A stretch of 64,000 nt of DNA from Pseudolachnospira sp964507035 (lineage in GTDB: Bacteria; Bacillota; Clostridia; Lachnospirales; Lachnospiraceae): positions 1 to 64,000 of the forward strand of contig CAZDOQ010000001.1 of assembly GCA_964507035.1 (NCBI GenBank), read 5' to 3'. Positions 43,542 to 52,517 of the stretch are shown here, in pieces. Positions within the stretch are counted from its first letter, which is position 1; the number at the start of each line of letters is the position of its first letter. The translations under genes were made by a program, and so were the position numbers. The notes under the pieces were generated by a model. It did not search any database. It was given only the letters and a program-made list of their open reading frames with translations, and had not been told where the DNA came from.

Positions 43542-44777
43542 TTATTTCATCCGTCTTTCAGTACACTCAGCGTTTTGGGGTTCTGCCGGTGGAACAGATG
43601 ATCTCCAAAAGCTTTCGCTTCCGTCGGCCAAAGCCAACAATAAAAACGGATTATACACATACTCAAAGAAGTGATGCTCCGACATACACTGCAGCAGCAG
43701 CACCGACAGCAACATGATAGGAAGGATCTGCTCCCGCCGGAAAAATTGAATCATATACCAGCTAAACAACAGACATACTACCAACAACACCACCATACCA
43801 AACCGGAGACCGATCAGGATATAGGAGGAGTCAATAAAGAAATACTCTCCACCGATCTCCGTACTCATGCCGTTTCCAATCATGGCGATCTGCTGGCCAA
43901 ATAAGCTTAAGCCAAACCGTCCAATTCCATCTTGCCCCAAAGCAAGCCGGTTGCTCAACAACTCATTCAGCCTGCTTAAAACAAGAGAATCAGCCCGATA
44001 CAAAATGGTTATGGTCCAAATCACCACCGGAATAAGCACCGGCGTGGCCATAAGGATAGTCTGCAACACTTTGGGCAAATAATACCCTTTCTCCCTCTGC
44101 CCGGACAAAATCGCCCAAATTTTCAAAACCGCGCAGCCGATTCCCACCAACAGCAGGCATCCCGCGTTATTCCGGGTGTCGCAGAAATACCAGCTGAACA
44201 CAGCCAAAACGCCTATCCCACCGATTTCCCACCAGTGAAGGACCGTCCTCCGCAGGCAGCAATAGATCACCGTTCCAAAGAACAGATAGGCCGTAAAGTC
44301 CGTAGGGTAACCCACTCCAAACGAGATCCTGGGACGCCTTCCATACGAATAGTAAATCAAATTTTCAATGATGCCGGTCAACGCCGCCGCCACCGTCACC
44401 AAAAGCGCCGGTCCCAGCACCGCCAGGTAAAGCGTCAGGATTTTCCGGAAGGAAACCCCATAGACTCCCAGCGCCAGCAGAAGAACATCCCGCACCACCC
44501 AGTACTCTGAGATGGCGGAAGAAAGCAGAAAACAGAGGCTTCCCACGGCAACCGCCACAGCCTTTTTCCCTTGAAACGGTTCCACGCAGCCGCAGGCAAA
44601 CTTCATCAGCACAAAGACCGCCAACGTGCACTGCAGCACATCATGGGAATGCTCCGGCCAGTTAATGGGGAACATGGTTGTTTTCAGAAAGGCTTCCAGC
44701 AGGTAAACAGCCAGAATAACCAGATACCCCCTCTCCCAGAAACGGAAGCTTTTCTGCTCTGATACTTTTTTCTCCAT
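43542..44777 (-). CDS. Polymerase-like polytopic membrane protein (O-antigen polymerase/EpsG-like)
   Basis: A 411-residue protein with about eleven hydrophobic segments. It has no strong family motif that I can name, but the layout is that of Wzy/O-antigen polymerases: an extracytoplasmic stretch GQDGIGRFGLSLFGQQIAMI followed by IDSSYILIGLRFG. Location beside a phosphoglycosyltransferase and downstream of a flippase supports that role. It is the first gene after the promoter-hairpin element at 44.8 kb. Confidence 0.68.
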   Translation of the reverse strand: MEKKVSEQKSFRFWERGYLVILAVYLLEAFLKTTMFPINWPEHSHDVLQCTLAVFVLMKFACGCVEPFQGKKAVAVAVGSLCFLLSSAISEYWVVRDVLLLALGVYGVSFRKILTLYLAVLGPALLVTVAAALTGIIENLIYYSYGRRPRISFGVGYPTDFTAYLFFGTVIYCCLRRTVLHWWEIGGIGVLAVFSWYFCDTRNNAGCLLLVGIGCAVLKIWAILSGQREKGYYLPKVLQTILMATPVLIPVVIWTITILYRADSLVLSRLNELLSNRLALGQDGIGRFGLSLFGQQIAMIGNGMSTEIGGEYFFIDSSYILIGLRFGMVVLLVVCLLFSWYMIQFFRREQILPIMLLSVLLLQCMSEHHFFEYVYNPFLLLALADGSESFWRSSVPPAEPQNAECTERRMK

Positions 44778-44795
44778 ATGACAATACCTTCTTAG

Positions 44796-44830
44796 TGAAA
44801 AAAGCCTTTTGGATTTCCAGCGAAAAGGCC
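44796..44830 (-). terminator. Intrinsic terminator hairpin between flippase and polymerase-like genes
   Basis: Minus-strand arms GCCTTTT (44829-44823) and AAAAGGC (44810-44804) are followed directly by a run of six T (44803-44798). It lies 52-84 bases past the flippase stop at 44882 but only a few bases after the predicted start of transcription from the promoter at 44838-44866, so it may act as an attenuator. Confidence 0.7.
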
Positions 44831-44837
44831 TACCGGC

Positions 44838-44866
44838 ATTATACCATGTAGGACACTAAAAAACAA
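44838..44866 (-). promoter_or_regulatory. Sigma-A-type promoter reading into the terminator hairpin
   Basis: Minus-strand TTGTTT (44866-44861), a 17-base spacer and TATAAT (44843-44838). Transcription should start near 44831, so the hairpin at 44829-44804 is nearly the first thing transcribed. It would serve the gene at 44777 and, if read through, the whole AT-rich cassette. Confidence 0.62.
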
Positions 44867-44881
44867 TTCCTGTTTTTAGGC

Positions 44882-46357
44882 TTAGCTTCTGGATTTTGGC
44901 TTTTTCCCCAATATTTCACCAAGTTGCTGCCAAATCACCTGTTCCCGAAGCAGCAGCAGCACCGCCAGATAGATGCCAAAAAACGCCAAGACGCTGACTG
45001 CCAAAAACAAGAAATGGCTCTCCCAGTGGGCACGCTGCAAGATGCCATATCCTCCCAGAGCCGCCGCATTGGCCGCCAGCAGCTTCCAAAGCTGCAGGTC
45101 CCGGTTCCAAAGGGGAAATTTCCCGCAGAGGTAGAAAACCTGGACCAGGAGCACAACCCCTTCCGCCGCCACGGTTCCCACAGCCGCTCCAGCGGATCGG
45201 AAGCCGGGGATCAGAAGTGCGTTGATGATCAGGTTCACCACCGCGCCGAAGCAGGTGGAGATCACCGTATATTTTTCCAGATTCAAGGGGACCAGAATCT
45301 GCATACCGGTCAGATTGCTGACACCGATCAAGAGCACCGTCACCATGATGATCTGCATGGGAAGGATGGAATCCCGGTACTGCTCCCCTGCCAAAAACAT
45401 GATCACCGGCTCCGCCGCCGCTATAAAATAGGTCACCAGGGGAATGGTCGCCAACAATATGATGCCCAGAGACTGCCGGACCAGCGCTTCAAATTTTTCC
45501 CGTTTCCCGTGGACCAGGTAGTTGGAGATCCGGGGAAGCAGCACGGTCCCCAGGGCTGTCACCAGACTGACCAAAATGGTTTTCACCTTGGTCGCCGCAT
45601 TGTAATACCCCAACTCCGTGTCCCCGTGCAGAAAACCCAGCATAATGGAGTCCATATAGACGTAGATGGTGGCGGCTGCCGACAAGGCAAAAAAAGAAAG
45701 GATCGGCTTCAAATGCCGTTTCCACTGATACTGCCTCCGCCGAAGCCTCAAATCCACCAGCCGCCTGGAATAAAACAGATTCCAAAGATTGGAGCCATAG
45801 CTTCCAATCAGCGTGATGCCCCCATAGATCAGATGGTCCGACGGCTCCTTCACCAGCAGGAACATTCCTGCCAAGGCCAGCAGCTTAAACAGAATATTCC
45901 GGATGGTGATATAGCTGTACTGCTCCACCGCCTGATACAGCCAGTCCATGCCAATGGTGTTCAGCAGAATGGAAAGAGCCTGTATCCACATCAGCACCGG
46001 CTCCTCCCGGAAACGGGGCACCAGCTGCATACACACTGCCAGCAGGAGATAGGAGCCGGCGGTGGAAACCAGGTTGATGGCCAAAAGTTCCTGCACCGTC
46101 TGGCTCAGCTTAGCCTTGTCGTCCCTGCACTCCGCGCATATTTTAATTCCATAGGTGGGGATTCCCAGTTGGGCAAACATGGCAAAATAGCTGATGACCG
46201 ACGTGGCAAAGGTGATCTTGCCGTTGCCCTCCGGTCCCAAGATCCGTGAGACATAGGGGAAGGTGATCAGGGGAAAGATCACTGCCGAAAGCTTTAAAAT
46301 TACATTCATCACAAAGTTGAACTGCACGCTGTGAATTTTCGGCTGCTTTTGTTCCAA
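44882..46357 (-). CDS. Oligosaccharide flippase (Wzx-like)
   Basis: A 491-residue MOP-superfamily protein with about twelve to fourteen hydrophobic segments. The N-terminus VMNVILKLSAVIFPLITFPY and SRILGPEGNGKITFATSV is classical Wzx. I place the start at TTG 46357, since AGGGGGTGAT, almost the full anti-Shine-Dalgarno complement, lies 4 bases upstream of it. Upstream in-frame codons would run into the acyltransferase gene. It ends the transcription unit upstream of the 44.8 kb hairpin. Together with the flippase at 53676 it implies more than one repeat unit in this GC-rich block. Confidence 0.9.
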   Translation of the reverse strand: MEQKQPKIHSVQFNFVMNVILKLSAVIFPLITFPYVSRILGPEGNGKITFATSVISYFAMFAQLGIPTYGIKICAECRDDKAKLSQTVQELLAINLVSTAGSYLLLAVCMQLVPRFREEPVLMWIQALSILLNTIGMDWLYQAVEQYSYITIRNILFKLLALAGMFLLVKEPSDHLIYGGITLIGSYGSNLWNLFYSRRLVDLRLRRRQYQWKRHLKPILSFFALSAAATIYVYMDSIMLGFLHGDTELGYYNAATKVKTILVSLVTALGTVLLPRISNYLVHGKREKFEALVRQSLGIILLATIPLVTYFIAAAEPVIMFLAGEQYRDSILPMQIIMVTVLLIGVSNLTGMQILVPLNLEKYTVISTCFGAVVNLIINALLIPGFRSAGAAVGTVAAEGVVLLVQVFYLCGKFPLWNRDLQLWKLLAANAAALGGYGILQRAHWESHFLFLAVSVLAFFGIYLAVLLLLREQVIWQQLGEILGKKPKSRS

Positions 46358-46373
46358 CTGGATCACCCCCTGT

Positions 46374-47099
46374 TCAATAAAACCAGTCATGCTCCCCGGG
46401 AAACCCGTACTGGAGAGCGGACCCTCGCGTTCCGCACACCTTGGCCGGAACTCCTGCCGCAATCTTCAGCGATTCCACGTCCTGGGTCACCACGGCTCCC
46501 GCCGCCACCACAGCGCCTCTTCCCACGGTGACCCCCGGCAGCAAAACCACATTGCTGCTGACCCAGGCGTGATCCTCTATCCGGACTGGCCGTCCTGTGT
46601 AGGCAAAATCATCTGCGTGGACCTGATGCTGGCCGGTCCAGATCCGAACCTCTGAACTAAGATTGACGTTCTCTCCAATAGAAATCCCCTCCCGACCGTC
46701 CAGCCAACAGTGGTCCCCGATAATGGACCCGGCGCCAATCCGAATCCGGTATGGGGCTCGAAAAATCACCCCTTGATAGACCACTACACGGGGACCCATC
46801 TCTACGCAAAACACGGTGCAGTAAAAGGCCTTGCGGAGCCGGTGGGCCGGAAGGCGGGAGACCCATGCCATCAGAAATTTGACCATTCCGTCGCCGCAGT
46901 TCCGCACCCACAGGCGGGAGGCACCTTTTGAGGAAGCTGCCGGGCCGTCCTTCGGGACGGTTCCCGGCGGGGTGAATGCAGGCGTCCCTTTCCGCTTCCG
47001 GCCCCTGCAGTACAGAAAACAGCCGGCGATACAGGCCAGATAAAAGAGAGTTTTGGCCCCAAAGAACAAGAGTAATCCATACCAGATCACCTGACTCAT
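46374..47099 (-). CDS. Acyltransferase with left-handed beta-helix hexapeptide repeats
   Basis: A 241-residue protein. An N-terminal hydrophobic segment (residues 4-30) is followed by a linker and a LbetaH domain from about 100 (RIGAGSIIGDHCWLDG, then VGRGAVVAAGAVVTQDV), which matches maltose/galactoside O-acetyltransferase relatives. The likely catalytic His lies in TGQHQVHADD. It should O-acetylate a sugar or glycan near the membrane. The open frame continues far upstream, but that part is only the shadow of the GT2 gene. The ATG at 47099 overlaps that gene's stop as ATGA. Confidence 0.87.
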   Translation of the reverse strand: MSQVIWYGLLLFFGAKTLFYLACIAGCFLYCRGRKRKGTPAFTPPGTVPKDGPAASSKGASRLWVRNCGDGMVKFLMAWVSRLPAHRLRKAFYCTVFCVEMGPRVVVYQGVIFRAPYRIRIGAGSIIGDHCWLDGREGISIGENVNLSSEVRIWTGQHQVHADDFAYTGRPVRIEDHAWVSSNVVLLPGVTVGRGAVVAAGAVVTQDVESLKIAAGVPAKVCGTRGSALQYGFPGEHDWFY

Positions 47100-48058
47100 T
47101 TCCGCTTTTTCCCCTCCAAAAACTGAAAGTAGGCCGCCGGATCTATGGCCTTGCCCGATCTTTTTCCCATGCCGTCCCGCAGCGCCCGAAGCATCAGCCA
47201 CAGACGCAGTTTCCGGTTCTCCCGGAAGGCCGGCTTCACCAGAGCGCTCAGGCACCGCTTTCCGATTTCCTCCATCATCACCAGTTCCGCCGCCGCCCGC
47301 AGGAAGGGGTTTTTTTGGTATTTTTGGATCAGAAAGATCCGGTTGCGGAACATATAGTAATCCTTCCACCAGCCTCCCGGGTTGGACTCCTCCTGCCTTC
47401 TCAGAGGATCCCGATGATAGATTTCCGCATCCCGCACCAAAAGCACCGGGAGCCGCCGGGAAACCCGGTATGTGTACTCCAGGTCGTCCCCGTAGATAAA
47501 CAGCGATCCGTCTGCAATCCCCACCGTCTCCACCGCCAGGCGGGAGAACAGGGGCCCCACAAAGGCGTCCGCCTCTATGGAAACCACCTCCGGCATGTTT
47601 TCTTTGGACTCCACAGCGGGAAAATCCCGGGTCAAAAGGCGGGAGAGACGTTTGTGATGGTACAGCTGATATTCCTGCCGGTCCACCCCAAAGATCATAG
47701 GGGCCAGGCACCCCACCGGAGCCTCCTGCGGCCGCTTCTCCAGCAGCCGTTCCAGACAATCGTCTGCCGGAAAAGCATCATCATCCATGAGCCAATACCA
47801 GTCCGGATCCCACTGTTTCCGCACATACGCCATGCCGTGGCTGAATCCGCCTGCGCCGCCGGTGTTTTCCGGCAGCCCTACCACTTGGATCCGGCCGTCC
47901 CGGGAGGCCATCCGGCGGATTTGCTCCTGATGTTCCGGCGCGCTGTGGTTGTCCACAATCACAATCCAATCAACCGGCACAGTCTGCCGCAAAAGGGCGG
48001 CTACGTTTTTTTCCAACAGCTGGCTGCTGTTGTATGTCACGGTGATGGCCACAACCAT
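47096..48058 (-). CDS. Glycosyltransferase family 2 (galactofuranosyl/rhamnosyl-transferase-like)
   Basis: A 320-residue GT-A enzyme starting MVVAITVTYNSSQLLEKNVAAL. The metal-binding motif is WLMDDDAFPA near residues 88-97, the extended DDD form seen in GlfT-type and related transferases. PENTGGAGGFSHGM near 63-76 is typical of this subgroup. With a UDP-galactopyranose mutase in the same run, galactofuranose is a possible donor sugar, but that is inference. It shares ATGA with the acyltransferase downstream. Confidence 0.86.
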   Translation of the reverse strand: MVVAITVTYNSSQLLEKNVAALLRQTVPVDWIVIVDNHSAPEHQEQIRRMASRDGRIQVVGLPENTGGAGGFSHGMAYVRKQWDPDWYWLMDDDAFPADDCLERLLEKRPQEAPVGCLAPMIFGVDRQEYQLYHHKRLSRLLTRDFPAVESKENMPEVVSIEADAFVGPLFSRLAVETVGIADGSLFIYGDDLEYTYRVSRRLPVLLVRDAEIYHRDPLRRQEESNPGGWWKDYYMFRNRIFLIQKYQKNPFLRAAAELVMMEEIGKRCLSALVKPAFRENRKLRLWLMLRALRDGMGKRSGKAIDPAAYFQFLEGKKRK

Positions 48059-48069
48059 ATGGGTTCCTC

Positions 48070-49191
48070 CTAAAACTTCCCCAGAAGCCGGCGCAGCGCC
48101 TGTTCCTGGCTTCCGGTTTCATACTTGTCCAGAAAACGCCGGCGGATCTCCGGATACGTCTTTTGCCTCTCCTGTTTCTGAAACTCCTGCAGCGCCTGCA
48201 CAAATTCTTCCGCCGTGCCGCATTCCTTTACGGCCGGAAGCCCCTGGATATCATACCCCTCCAGGGCCTCCCGGGCGGCAAAAATGGCTTTTCCATACTG
48301 CATGGCCTCCGCCGTTTTTACTTTCATGCCGCTCCCAAAAAAAACCGGCATGACCACTGCGGCGGCGCGGTAATAGAATTCATCCAGTTCCCGAACCGCT
48401 CCCAGAACGGAAACCTGCGGACTTTCCAACTCCTCCCGCAGCTGTTCCATTCCCTTTCCCACCACATCCAGCTGCCAGCTGGTTTGGGGGAGTACCTGGC
48501 GGCAAAACCAGCGGATCCCCTCCACATTTGGGGGGAAGTAGGAACCCACAAACAGAAGGCGGCCGTTTGCCTCCGCCGCTTGCTCCCGGTCTGGTTCAAA
48601 CCGGTCTGTCAGAGAGATAGGAAGAATCAAATCTGCCCGCCGGTGGTACAGGGTTTCCAGGCACTGGGCATCACGCCGGTTCAGACAGACTACAAAATCC
48701 GCATGGCGGACCAGGCGGCTCTCGTTCCGCCAGGAGGCAAAAAACCGCGGCAGAAACAACCAGCTTTGGTGGCGGACCCAGCCCCAGATGTAATGTTTCT
48801 CTATGTTGTGGCAAAATACCAGTTTTCGGATACTCCGGTCCACCCGTTGGGTCCACCCGCAGAAGGAGGAGCCGTCCAGGAAAAGCAGGTCCGGTTTCCG
48901 GCTGTTGACAAACGCCGTCAGTTCCCGGACCAGAGACGCCGGAATCCTGTCCCGGAAGCGGAGATAATTCCAGTACGCCCGAATGGGCCGCCCGTCATAA
49001 TAGAAATACCGGACCAACGGGTTGTCCGATTTTTTTTCCGGCTGTTCCGTCAAAATCCCCACCTGCACCTGCTCTTCTCCAAAAATCCGGCACAGGAGCT
49101 GATAGTTTCTTCGTGTACACTGGAGCCCTCCGGTGTTCACTTCCCCCATCAGGTCTCCTCTGGTCAGAAAAATCACCGTTTCTCTCTTCAT
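48070..49191 (-). CDS. Glycosyltransferase family 4
   Basis: A 373-residue GT-B enzyme. RGDLMGEVNTGGLQCTRRNY near the N-terminus is the acceptor-side loop. The donor half contains RLLFVGSYFPPNVEGIRWF near 215-233 and a C-terminal GSGMKVKTAEAMQYGKAIFA motif of the glycosyltransferase-4 subgroup using GSGxxxKxxEAM. It overlaps the upstream GT2 by ATGA. Donor and acceptor are unknown. Confidence 0.85.
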   Translation of the reverse strand: MKRETVIFLTRGDLMGEVNTGGLQCTRRNYQLLCRIFGEEQVQVGILTEQPEKKSDNPLVRYFYYDGRPIRAYWNYLRFRDRIPASLVRELTAFVNSRKPDLLFLDGSSFCGWTQRVDRSIRKLVFCHNIEKHYIWGWVRHQSWLFLPRFFASWRNESRLVRHADFVVCLNRRDAQCLETLYHRRADLILPISLTDRFEPDREQAAEANGRLLFVGSYFPPNVEGIRWFCRQVLPQTSWQLDVVGKGMEQLREELESPQVSVLGAVRELDEFYYRAAAVVMPVFFGSGMKVKTAEAMQYGKAIFAAREALEGYDIQGLPAVKECGTAEEFVQALQEFQKQERQKTYPEIRRRFLDKYETGSQEQALRRLLGKF

Positions 49192-50201
49192 GATCCCGCT
49201 CCCCGCCTGCTCCGCCTTTCCAGATTGTCCGCCTTTTCATAGATGGGAAAGAAAACCCGGGCGCACAGCAAGGGGGAAAGGCGGAACAACGCAAATAACA
49301 GCCGGTCCGCCATCCCTTTGGGGTAGGCCCGGACCTCCCCGGCAAGAGATTGATACTTGCTTCGCAATGCTTTCCGTTCCGCCTTTGCCTCCGGCAGATA
49401 GCGCACTGCCTTGCAGTAATTGGCAACCCGGTTTCGCTGCACCGACACCGCCAGCTTCTGATACAATTTGGGCACGCCGATCTGCCGGAAAAACGCCAGT
49501 CTCTCGTCCTGGGCCATATTTTCCGAGTTGAAATTGGCCAGGCTGTACTTTCTTCTGGTAATGCTGGCGCCGGACATGTAATATCCGTACAGCTTCAGCG
49601 GCGTAAACACAATCCGCTCTGATAAATAAATGACTTTATGTGTGGTAGCCAAATCCTCATACACACGCCCCACCGGATACCGAACGTCCTGAAAAAGTTC
49701 CCGCCGGTACAACTTGCACCATGCCACGGTGGCGTTGATCTTCCGAAGGCTGCAGCACTCCTCCAGCACCTCCAGATTGGACCGGACGAACGGGCGGTTT
49801 TCCTGCCGGTCCACCGCCGGAAGCGCATCCCCACGGATCACCGCGTAACCGCAGATACTGATGGAGCAATGGTTCTCCTCCGCATTTTGGTACAAGATCT
49901 CCAAATACAAGGGATGGAGAAAATCATCCGAATCCAAAAAGGTAATGTAGCGGCCAGAGGCTCGTTCGATACCGGCGTTTCTGGCCGCGCTGAGCCCTCC
50001 GTTGACCTGGTGAATCACCTGAAACTGGGGGAACTGCTCCCCATAGCGGTCGCAGATCTGTCCGGAGGAGTCGGTGGAACCGTCGTCCACCAAAATCACC
50101 TCCTCTGGCTGTAAGGTCTGACGCCGCACAGATTCCAGGCAGCGCTCCAAGTATTGCTCCACATTATAGACAGGAATTACAACGCTGATATCTGCTTTCA
50201 C
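49188..50201 (-). CDS. Glycosyltransferase family 2
   Basis: A 337-residue GT-A enzyme. From the GTG at 50201 it starts with a KADISVVIPVYNVEQYLERC block; ITFLDSDDFLHPLY near residue 95 carries the metal-binding Asp residues, and VYEDLATTHKVIY follows. The GTG overlaps the upstream stop as GTGA and is preceded by GAGAAGG. A longer start at 50240 would add 13 residues unlike the family. It is one of four GT2 proteins of this EpsJ-like type in the GC-rich block. Confidence 0.87.
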   Translation of the reverse strand: MKADISVVIPVYNVEQYLERCLESVRRQTLQPEEVILVDDGSTDSSGQICDRYGEQFPQFQVIHQVNGGLSAARNAGIERASGRYITFLDSDDFLHPLYLEILYQNAEENHCSISICGYAVIRGDALPAVDRQENRPFVRSNLEVLEECCSLRKINATVAWCKLYRRELFQDVRYPVGRVYEDLATTHKVIYLSERIVFTPLKLYGYYMSGASITRRKYSLANFNSENMAQDERLAFFRQIGVPKLYQKLAVSVQRNRVANYCKAVRYLPEAKAERKALRSKYQSLAGEVRAYPKGMADRLLFALFRLSPLLCARVFFPIYEKADNLERRSRRGAGS

Positions 50202-51334
50202 GCCTTCTCTTCTCCCAACTTCCGCAGGAATGCCTCGCATTCCCGGCTGATCTGGTGGTAGTCATATCGCTCATACAGGCGCTGGCTGGCCTTCTGCAGT
50301 TTCTCCTCAGACGGCGGATTTTCCAGGCAAGAAAGCAGCGCCCGAGCCAAAGCATCCGCATCCTCCGGCGGTTCATAATAGCGGCAAAGTCCGCAGGTCA
50401 CCTCCCGGTTGGCGGGGATATCCGACAGCAGCGTGGGCACTCTTTGGATCATGGCCTCCACCGCCGTCATGCCGAAGCCTTCATAGAGAGTGGGATTCAC
50501 GTACAGACGGCTGTTATACAGCTGCTGTTTCATCTTCTCCTCCGGCAAAAAGCCCGTAAAGTGGACGCGCTTTTCCAGGTGATGCTCCTTCACATACTCT
50601 TTCAGATACCGCACCCGTTCCGGCACGTTCCCCATGAGGATCAGATCCTGATCCGTCTGGTCCTGAATTTTCTCAAAGGCCCGAATCAGCGTGATAATGT
50701 TCTTGTGATGGAACTGGAGATTCAGGGCATGAATGTTTTTTCTTTTGGCAGGCGGCGCTTCTTGGGGAAGAGGGCAGTCAATGGGGACGTACAGCTTGTA
50801 AATTTTCTTCCGGTATTGGGGATAAAACGTCCCGATCTCCTTTTGATCCACCTGGCTGATGGCCACAATCCGGTCCGCATGGGAAAAATCCAGCCGGTAC
50901 AAGATCCGGTACAGCCAATATTTATAAAACGGTATCTTCACATTGGCCAGCACCCGGTGCGCCACCGCCTTGATGTCGTAGGGAATAGCCGCCGAGGGCA
51001 CGGGCATTTTTCTGAGTCCGTTGTTGCAGCTTAGGTGATAGACCGCCGCCGCCTTTTTTTGGCGCAGAATCTGCGGAATCCGAAACGTGTTGGTCCAACA
51101 TACCTTGCTCATTCGGATCAGTTCGTTGGCCGCCCTCCCGCCCGGGATCGGGACGATCTCCATATCTGGGGCCAGCTCCCGCAGCAGCTTCTCCGAATAA
51201 GAGAAACAAATGGCAAAAAAGGATTGGGATTGGCCGTTTTCCTGGATCCCTCTCAGCAAATTCAGCCCTGCCTGATCCTTCCCTCCGGCATGTTTCTCAC
51301 TGAGATAGATATAATTCAGAGCCATCTTCTTCAT
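50198..51334 (-). CDS. Glycosyltransferase family 4
   Basis: A 378-residue GT-B enzyme with an N-terminal block SEKHAGGKDQAGLNLLRG and a donor half with TGFLPEEKMKQQLYNSRLY and the motif NPTLYEGFGMTAVEAMIQR (about 285-303). That layout resembles mannosyltransferase-like GT4 proteins. It overlaps the upstream GT4 by ATGA and the downstream GT2 by GTGA, so three transferases are translationally coupled. Donor unknown. Confidence 0.87.
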   Translation of the reverse strand: MKKMALNYIYLSEKHAGGKDQAGLNLLRGIQENGQSQSFFAICFSYSEKLLRELAPDMEIVPIPGGRAANELIRMSKVCWTNTFRIPQILRQKKAAAVYHLSCNNGLRKMPVPSAAIPYDIKAVAHRVLANVKIPFYKYWLYRILYRLDFSHADRIVAISQVDQKEIGTFYPQYRKKIYKLYVPIDCPLPQEAPPAKRKNIHALNLQFHHKNIITLIRAFEKIQDQTDQDLILMGNVPERVRYLKEYVKEHHLEKRVHFTGFLPEEKMKQQLYNSRLYVNPTLYEGFGMTAVEAMIQRVPTLLSDIPANREVTCGLCRYYEPPEDADALARALLSCLENPPSEEKLQKASQRLYERYDYHQISRECEAFLRKLGEEKA

Positions 51335-52512
51335 CTGCTTCTTCCTTTCTGCCGGACCGCCTCCAGGATCTTCCCATACCGCCGCCCCACTTCTGTATAG
51401 TCATAGCCTGCAGCTGTTTTGAGGGCGCTGTTCTGGAACCTATGATACTGCTCCGGTTCCAAAGACAGCAGGCGGCGGAGCGCCTCCGCCATCCCGTGGG
51501 AATCTGCCGGGGAAACCAAAAAACCGTTCTCCCCGTCCCGCACCAGGTCCGGGATCCCGCCCACCCGGGTGGCCGCCACCGGGAGCCCGGAGCCCATGGC
51601 CTCCAAGATCACCAGTCCCAGTCCCTCCCGCAGGGAAGGGACCGCCAAAACATCCGCTGACGCGTACAGTACCTTCAGTTCCTCATGGGTTTTGCCCCCC
51701 AAGAAAAAGATCCGGTTTTCCATTCCCTTTGCTTCCTGTTCCAGCTGCGCCCGGAGCGTTCCCTCTCCCACCAGATACAGGTTGGCGTCCGGCAGTTCCC
51801 GCATGGCCTCTGTTAAATAGGAAATTCCTTTTTCTTCCGCCAAGCGTCCCACAAATAAAACCGCCTTTTGACTGCCCTGGCCCAAACCGTTCTCCCTCCG
51901 GAAGGCAGGGCTGAACTGGCCCCGGTCATATCCCAGAGAGCACACCGAAACCTCTTTTCCCGGGCAGACCCGCTCCACCTCCCGTTTCAGCTGGGAGGAG
52001 ACAACGGTCACCGCACCCGCCTTTTGGATACAGCGCCGTTTCAGGGAAAGAACCGGTCCCCCATTCAGCCCAGTGATGTCCGACCCGTGTCCTGTCAGAA
52101 CATAGGGCTTGCGAAACATGCTCTGGACAATTCCCTGGGGGATCAGCCAGTTGGCCTGAATCACATCATACTGTCCTTGAATCCGCAGAAGTTTCCACCA
52201 GAGGCCCAAAAACAAAAAGGGAATCAGAAGGGCCCTGGTTTTCTTCTCCCGCACCCTTGCCAAAATGGCCCCGGGGCTGCACAGCGTTTCTAGGCGGCGC
52301 AGGGGAAAATACCGGTACCGGACCACCTGCACCCCTTCCAAAAGCTCCTTTTTGGCCGCTCCGGGAGCGGAGGGCGCCAGAACGGTGACATGAAAATAAG
52401 GCAGGAGGGACTTGGCCAGATCCAGAATAAACCGTGGCTCCGTATCCCCCTCCCACCGGGGAAACGTGGAGGCTGTGATCAGCAGCCGGTGTTTTTTTTG
52501 CTTCCCTTCCAT
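51331..52512 (-). CDS. Glycosyltransferase family 4
   Basis: A 393-residue GT-B enzyme opening with LLITASTFPRWEGDTEPRFI, typical of family members that begin with a STFPR motif. The acceptor side has PYVLTGHGSDITGLNGG near residue 138. The donor side has VLFVGRLAEEKGISYL and the motif PSLREGLGLVILEAMGSG. It is 5 bases from the upstream polyprenol-phosphate-transferase-like gene. The protein has no membrane span. Donor unknown. Confidence 0.88.
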   Translation of the reverse strand: MEGKQKKHRLLITASTFPRWEGDTEPRFILDLAKSLLPYFHVTVLAPSAPGAAKKELLEGVQVVRYRYFPLRRLETLCSPGAILARVREKKTRALLIPFLFLGLWWKLLRIQGQYDVIQANWLIPQGIVQSMFRKPYVLTGHGSDITGLNGGPVLSLKRRCIQKAGAVTVVSSQLKREVERVCPGKEVSVCSLGYDRGQFSPAFRRENGLGQGSQKAVLFVGRLAEEKGISYLTEAMRELPDANLYLVGEGTLRAQLEQEAKGMENRIFFLGGKTHEELKVLYASADVLAVPSLREGLGLVILEAMGSGLPVAATRVGGIPDLVRDGENGFLVSPADSHGMAEALRRLLSLEPEQYHRFQNSALKTAAGYDYTEVGRRYGKILEAVRQKGRSR

Positions 52513-52517
52513 ATGTT

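Noticed and set aside
44852..44880. CTAAAAACA/TGTTTTTTAG hairpin just after the flippase stop as a separate terminator.
   Set aside because: The stem is almost all A-T with a bulge and overlaps the -35 box. The GC-containing hairpin at 44796-44830 is the better candidate.
44924..46249. A plus-strand open frame of 441 codons.
   Set aside because: It is antisense to the flippase gene, is His/Gln-rich and has no domain.
47100..47759. The open frame of the acyltransferase extends about 220 codons upstream.
   Set aside because: This part is Gly/Arg/Pro-rich shadow of the GT2 gene in another frame. The real start is ATG 47099 with an ATGA overlap.
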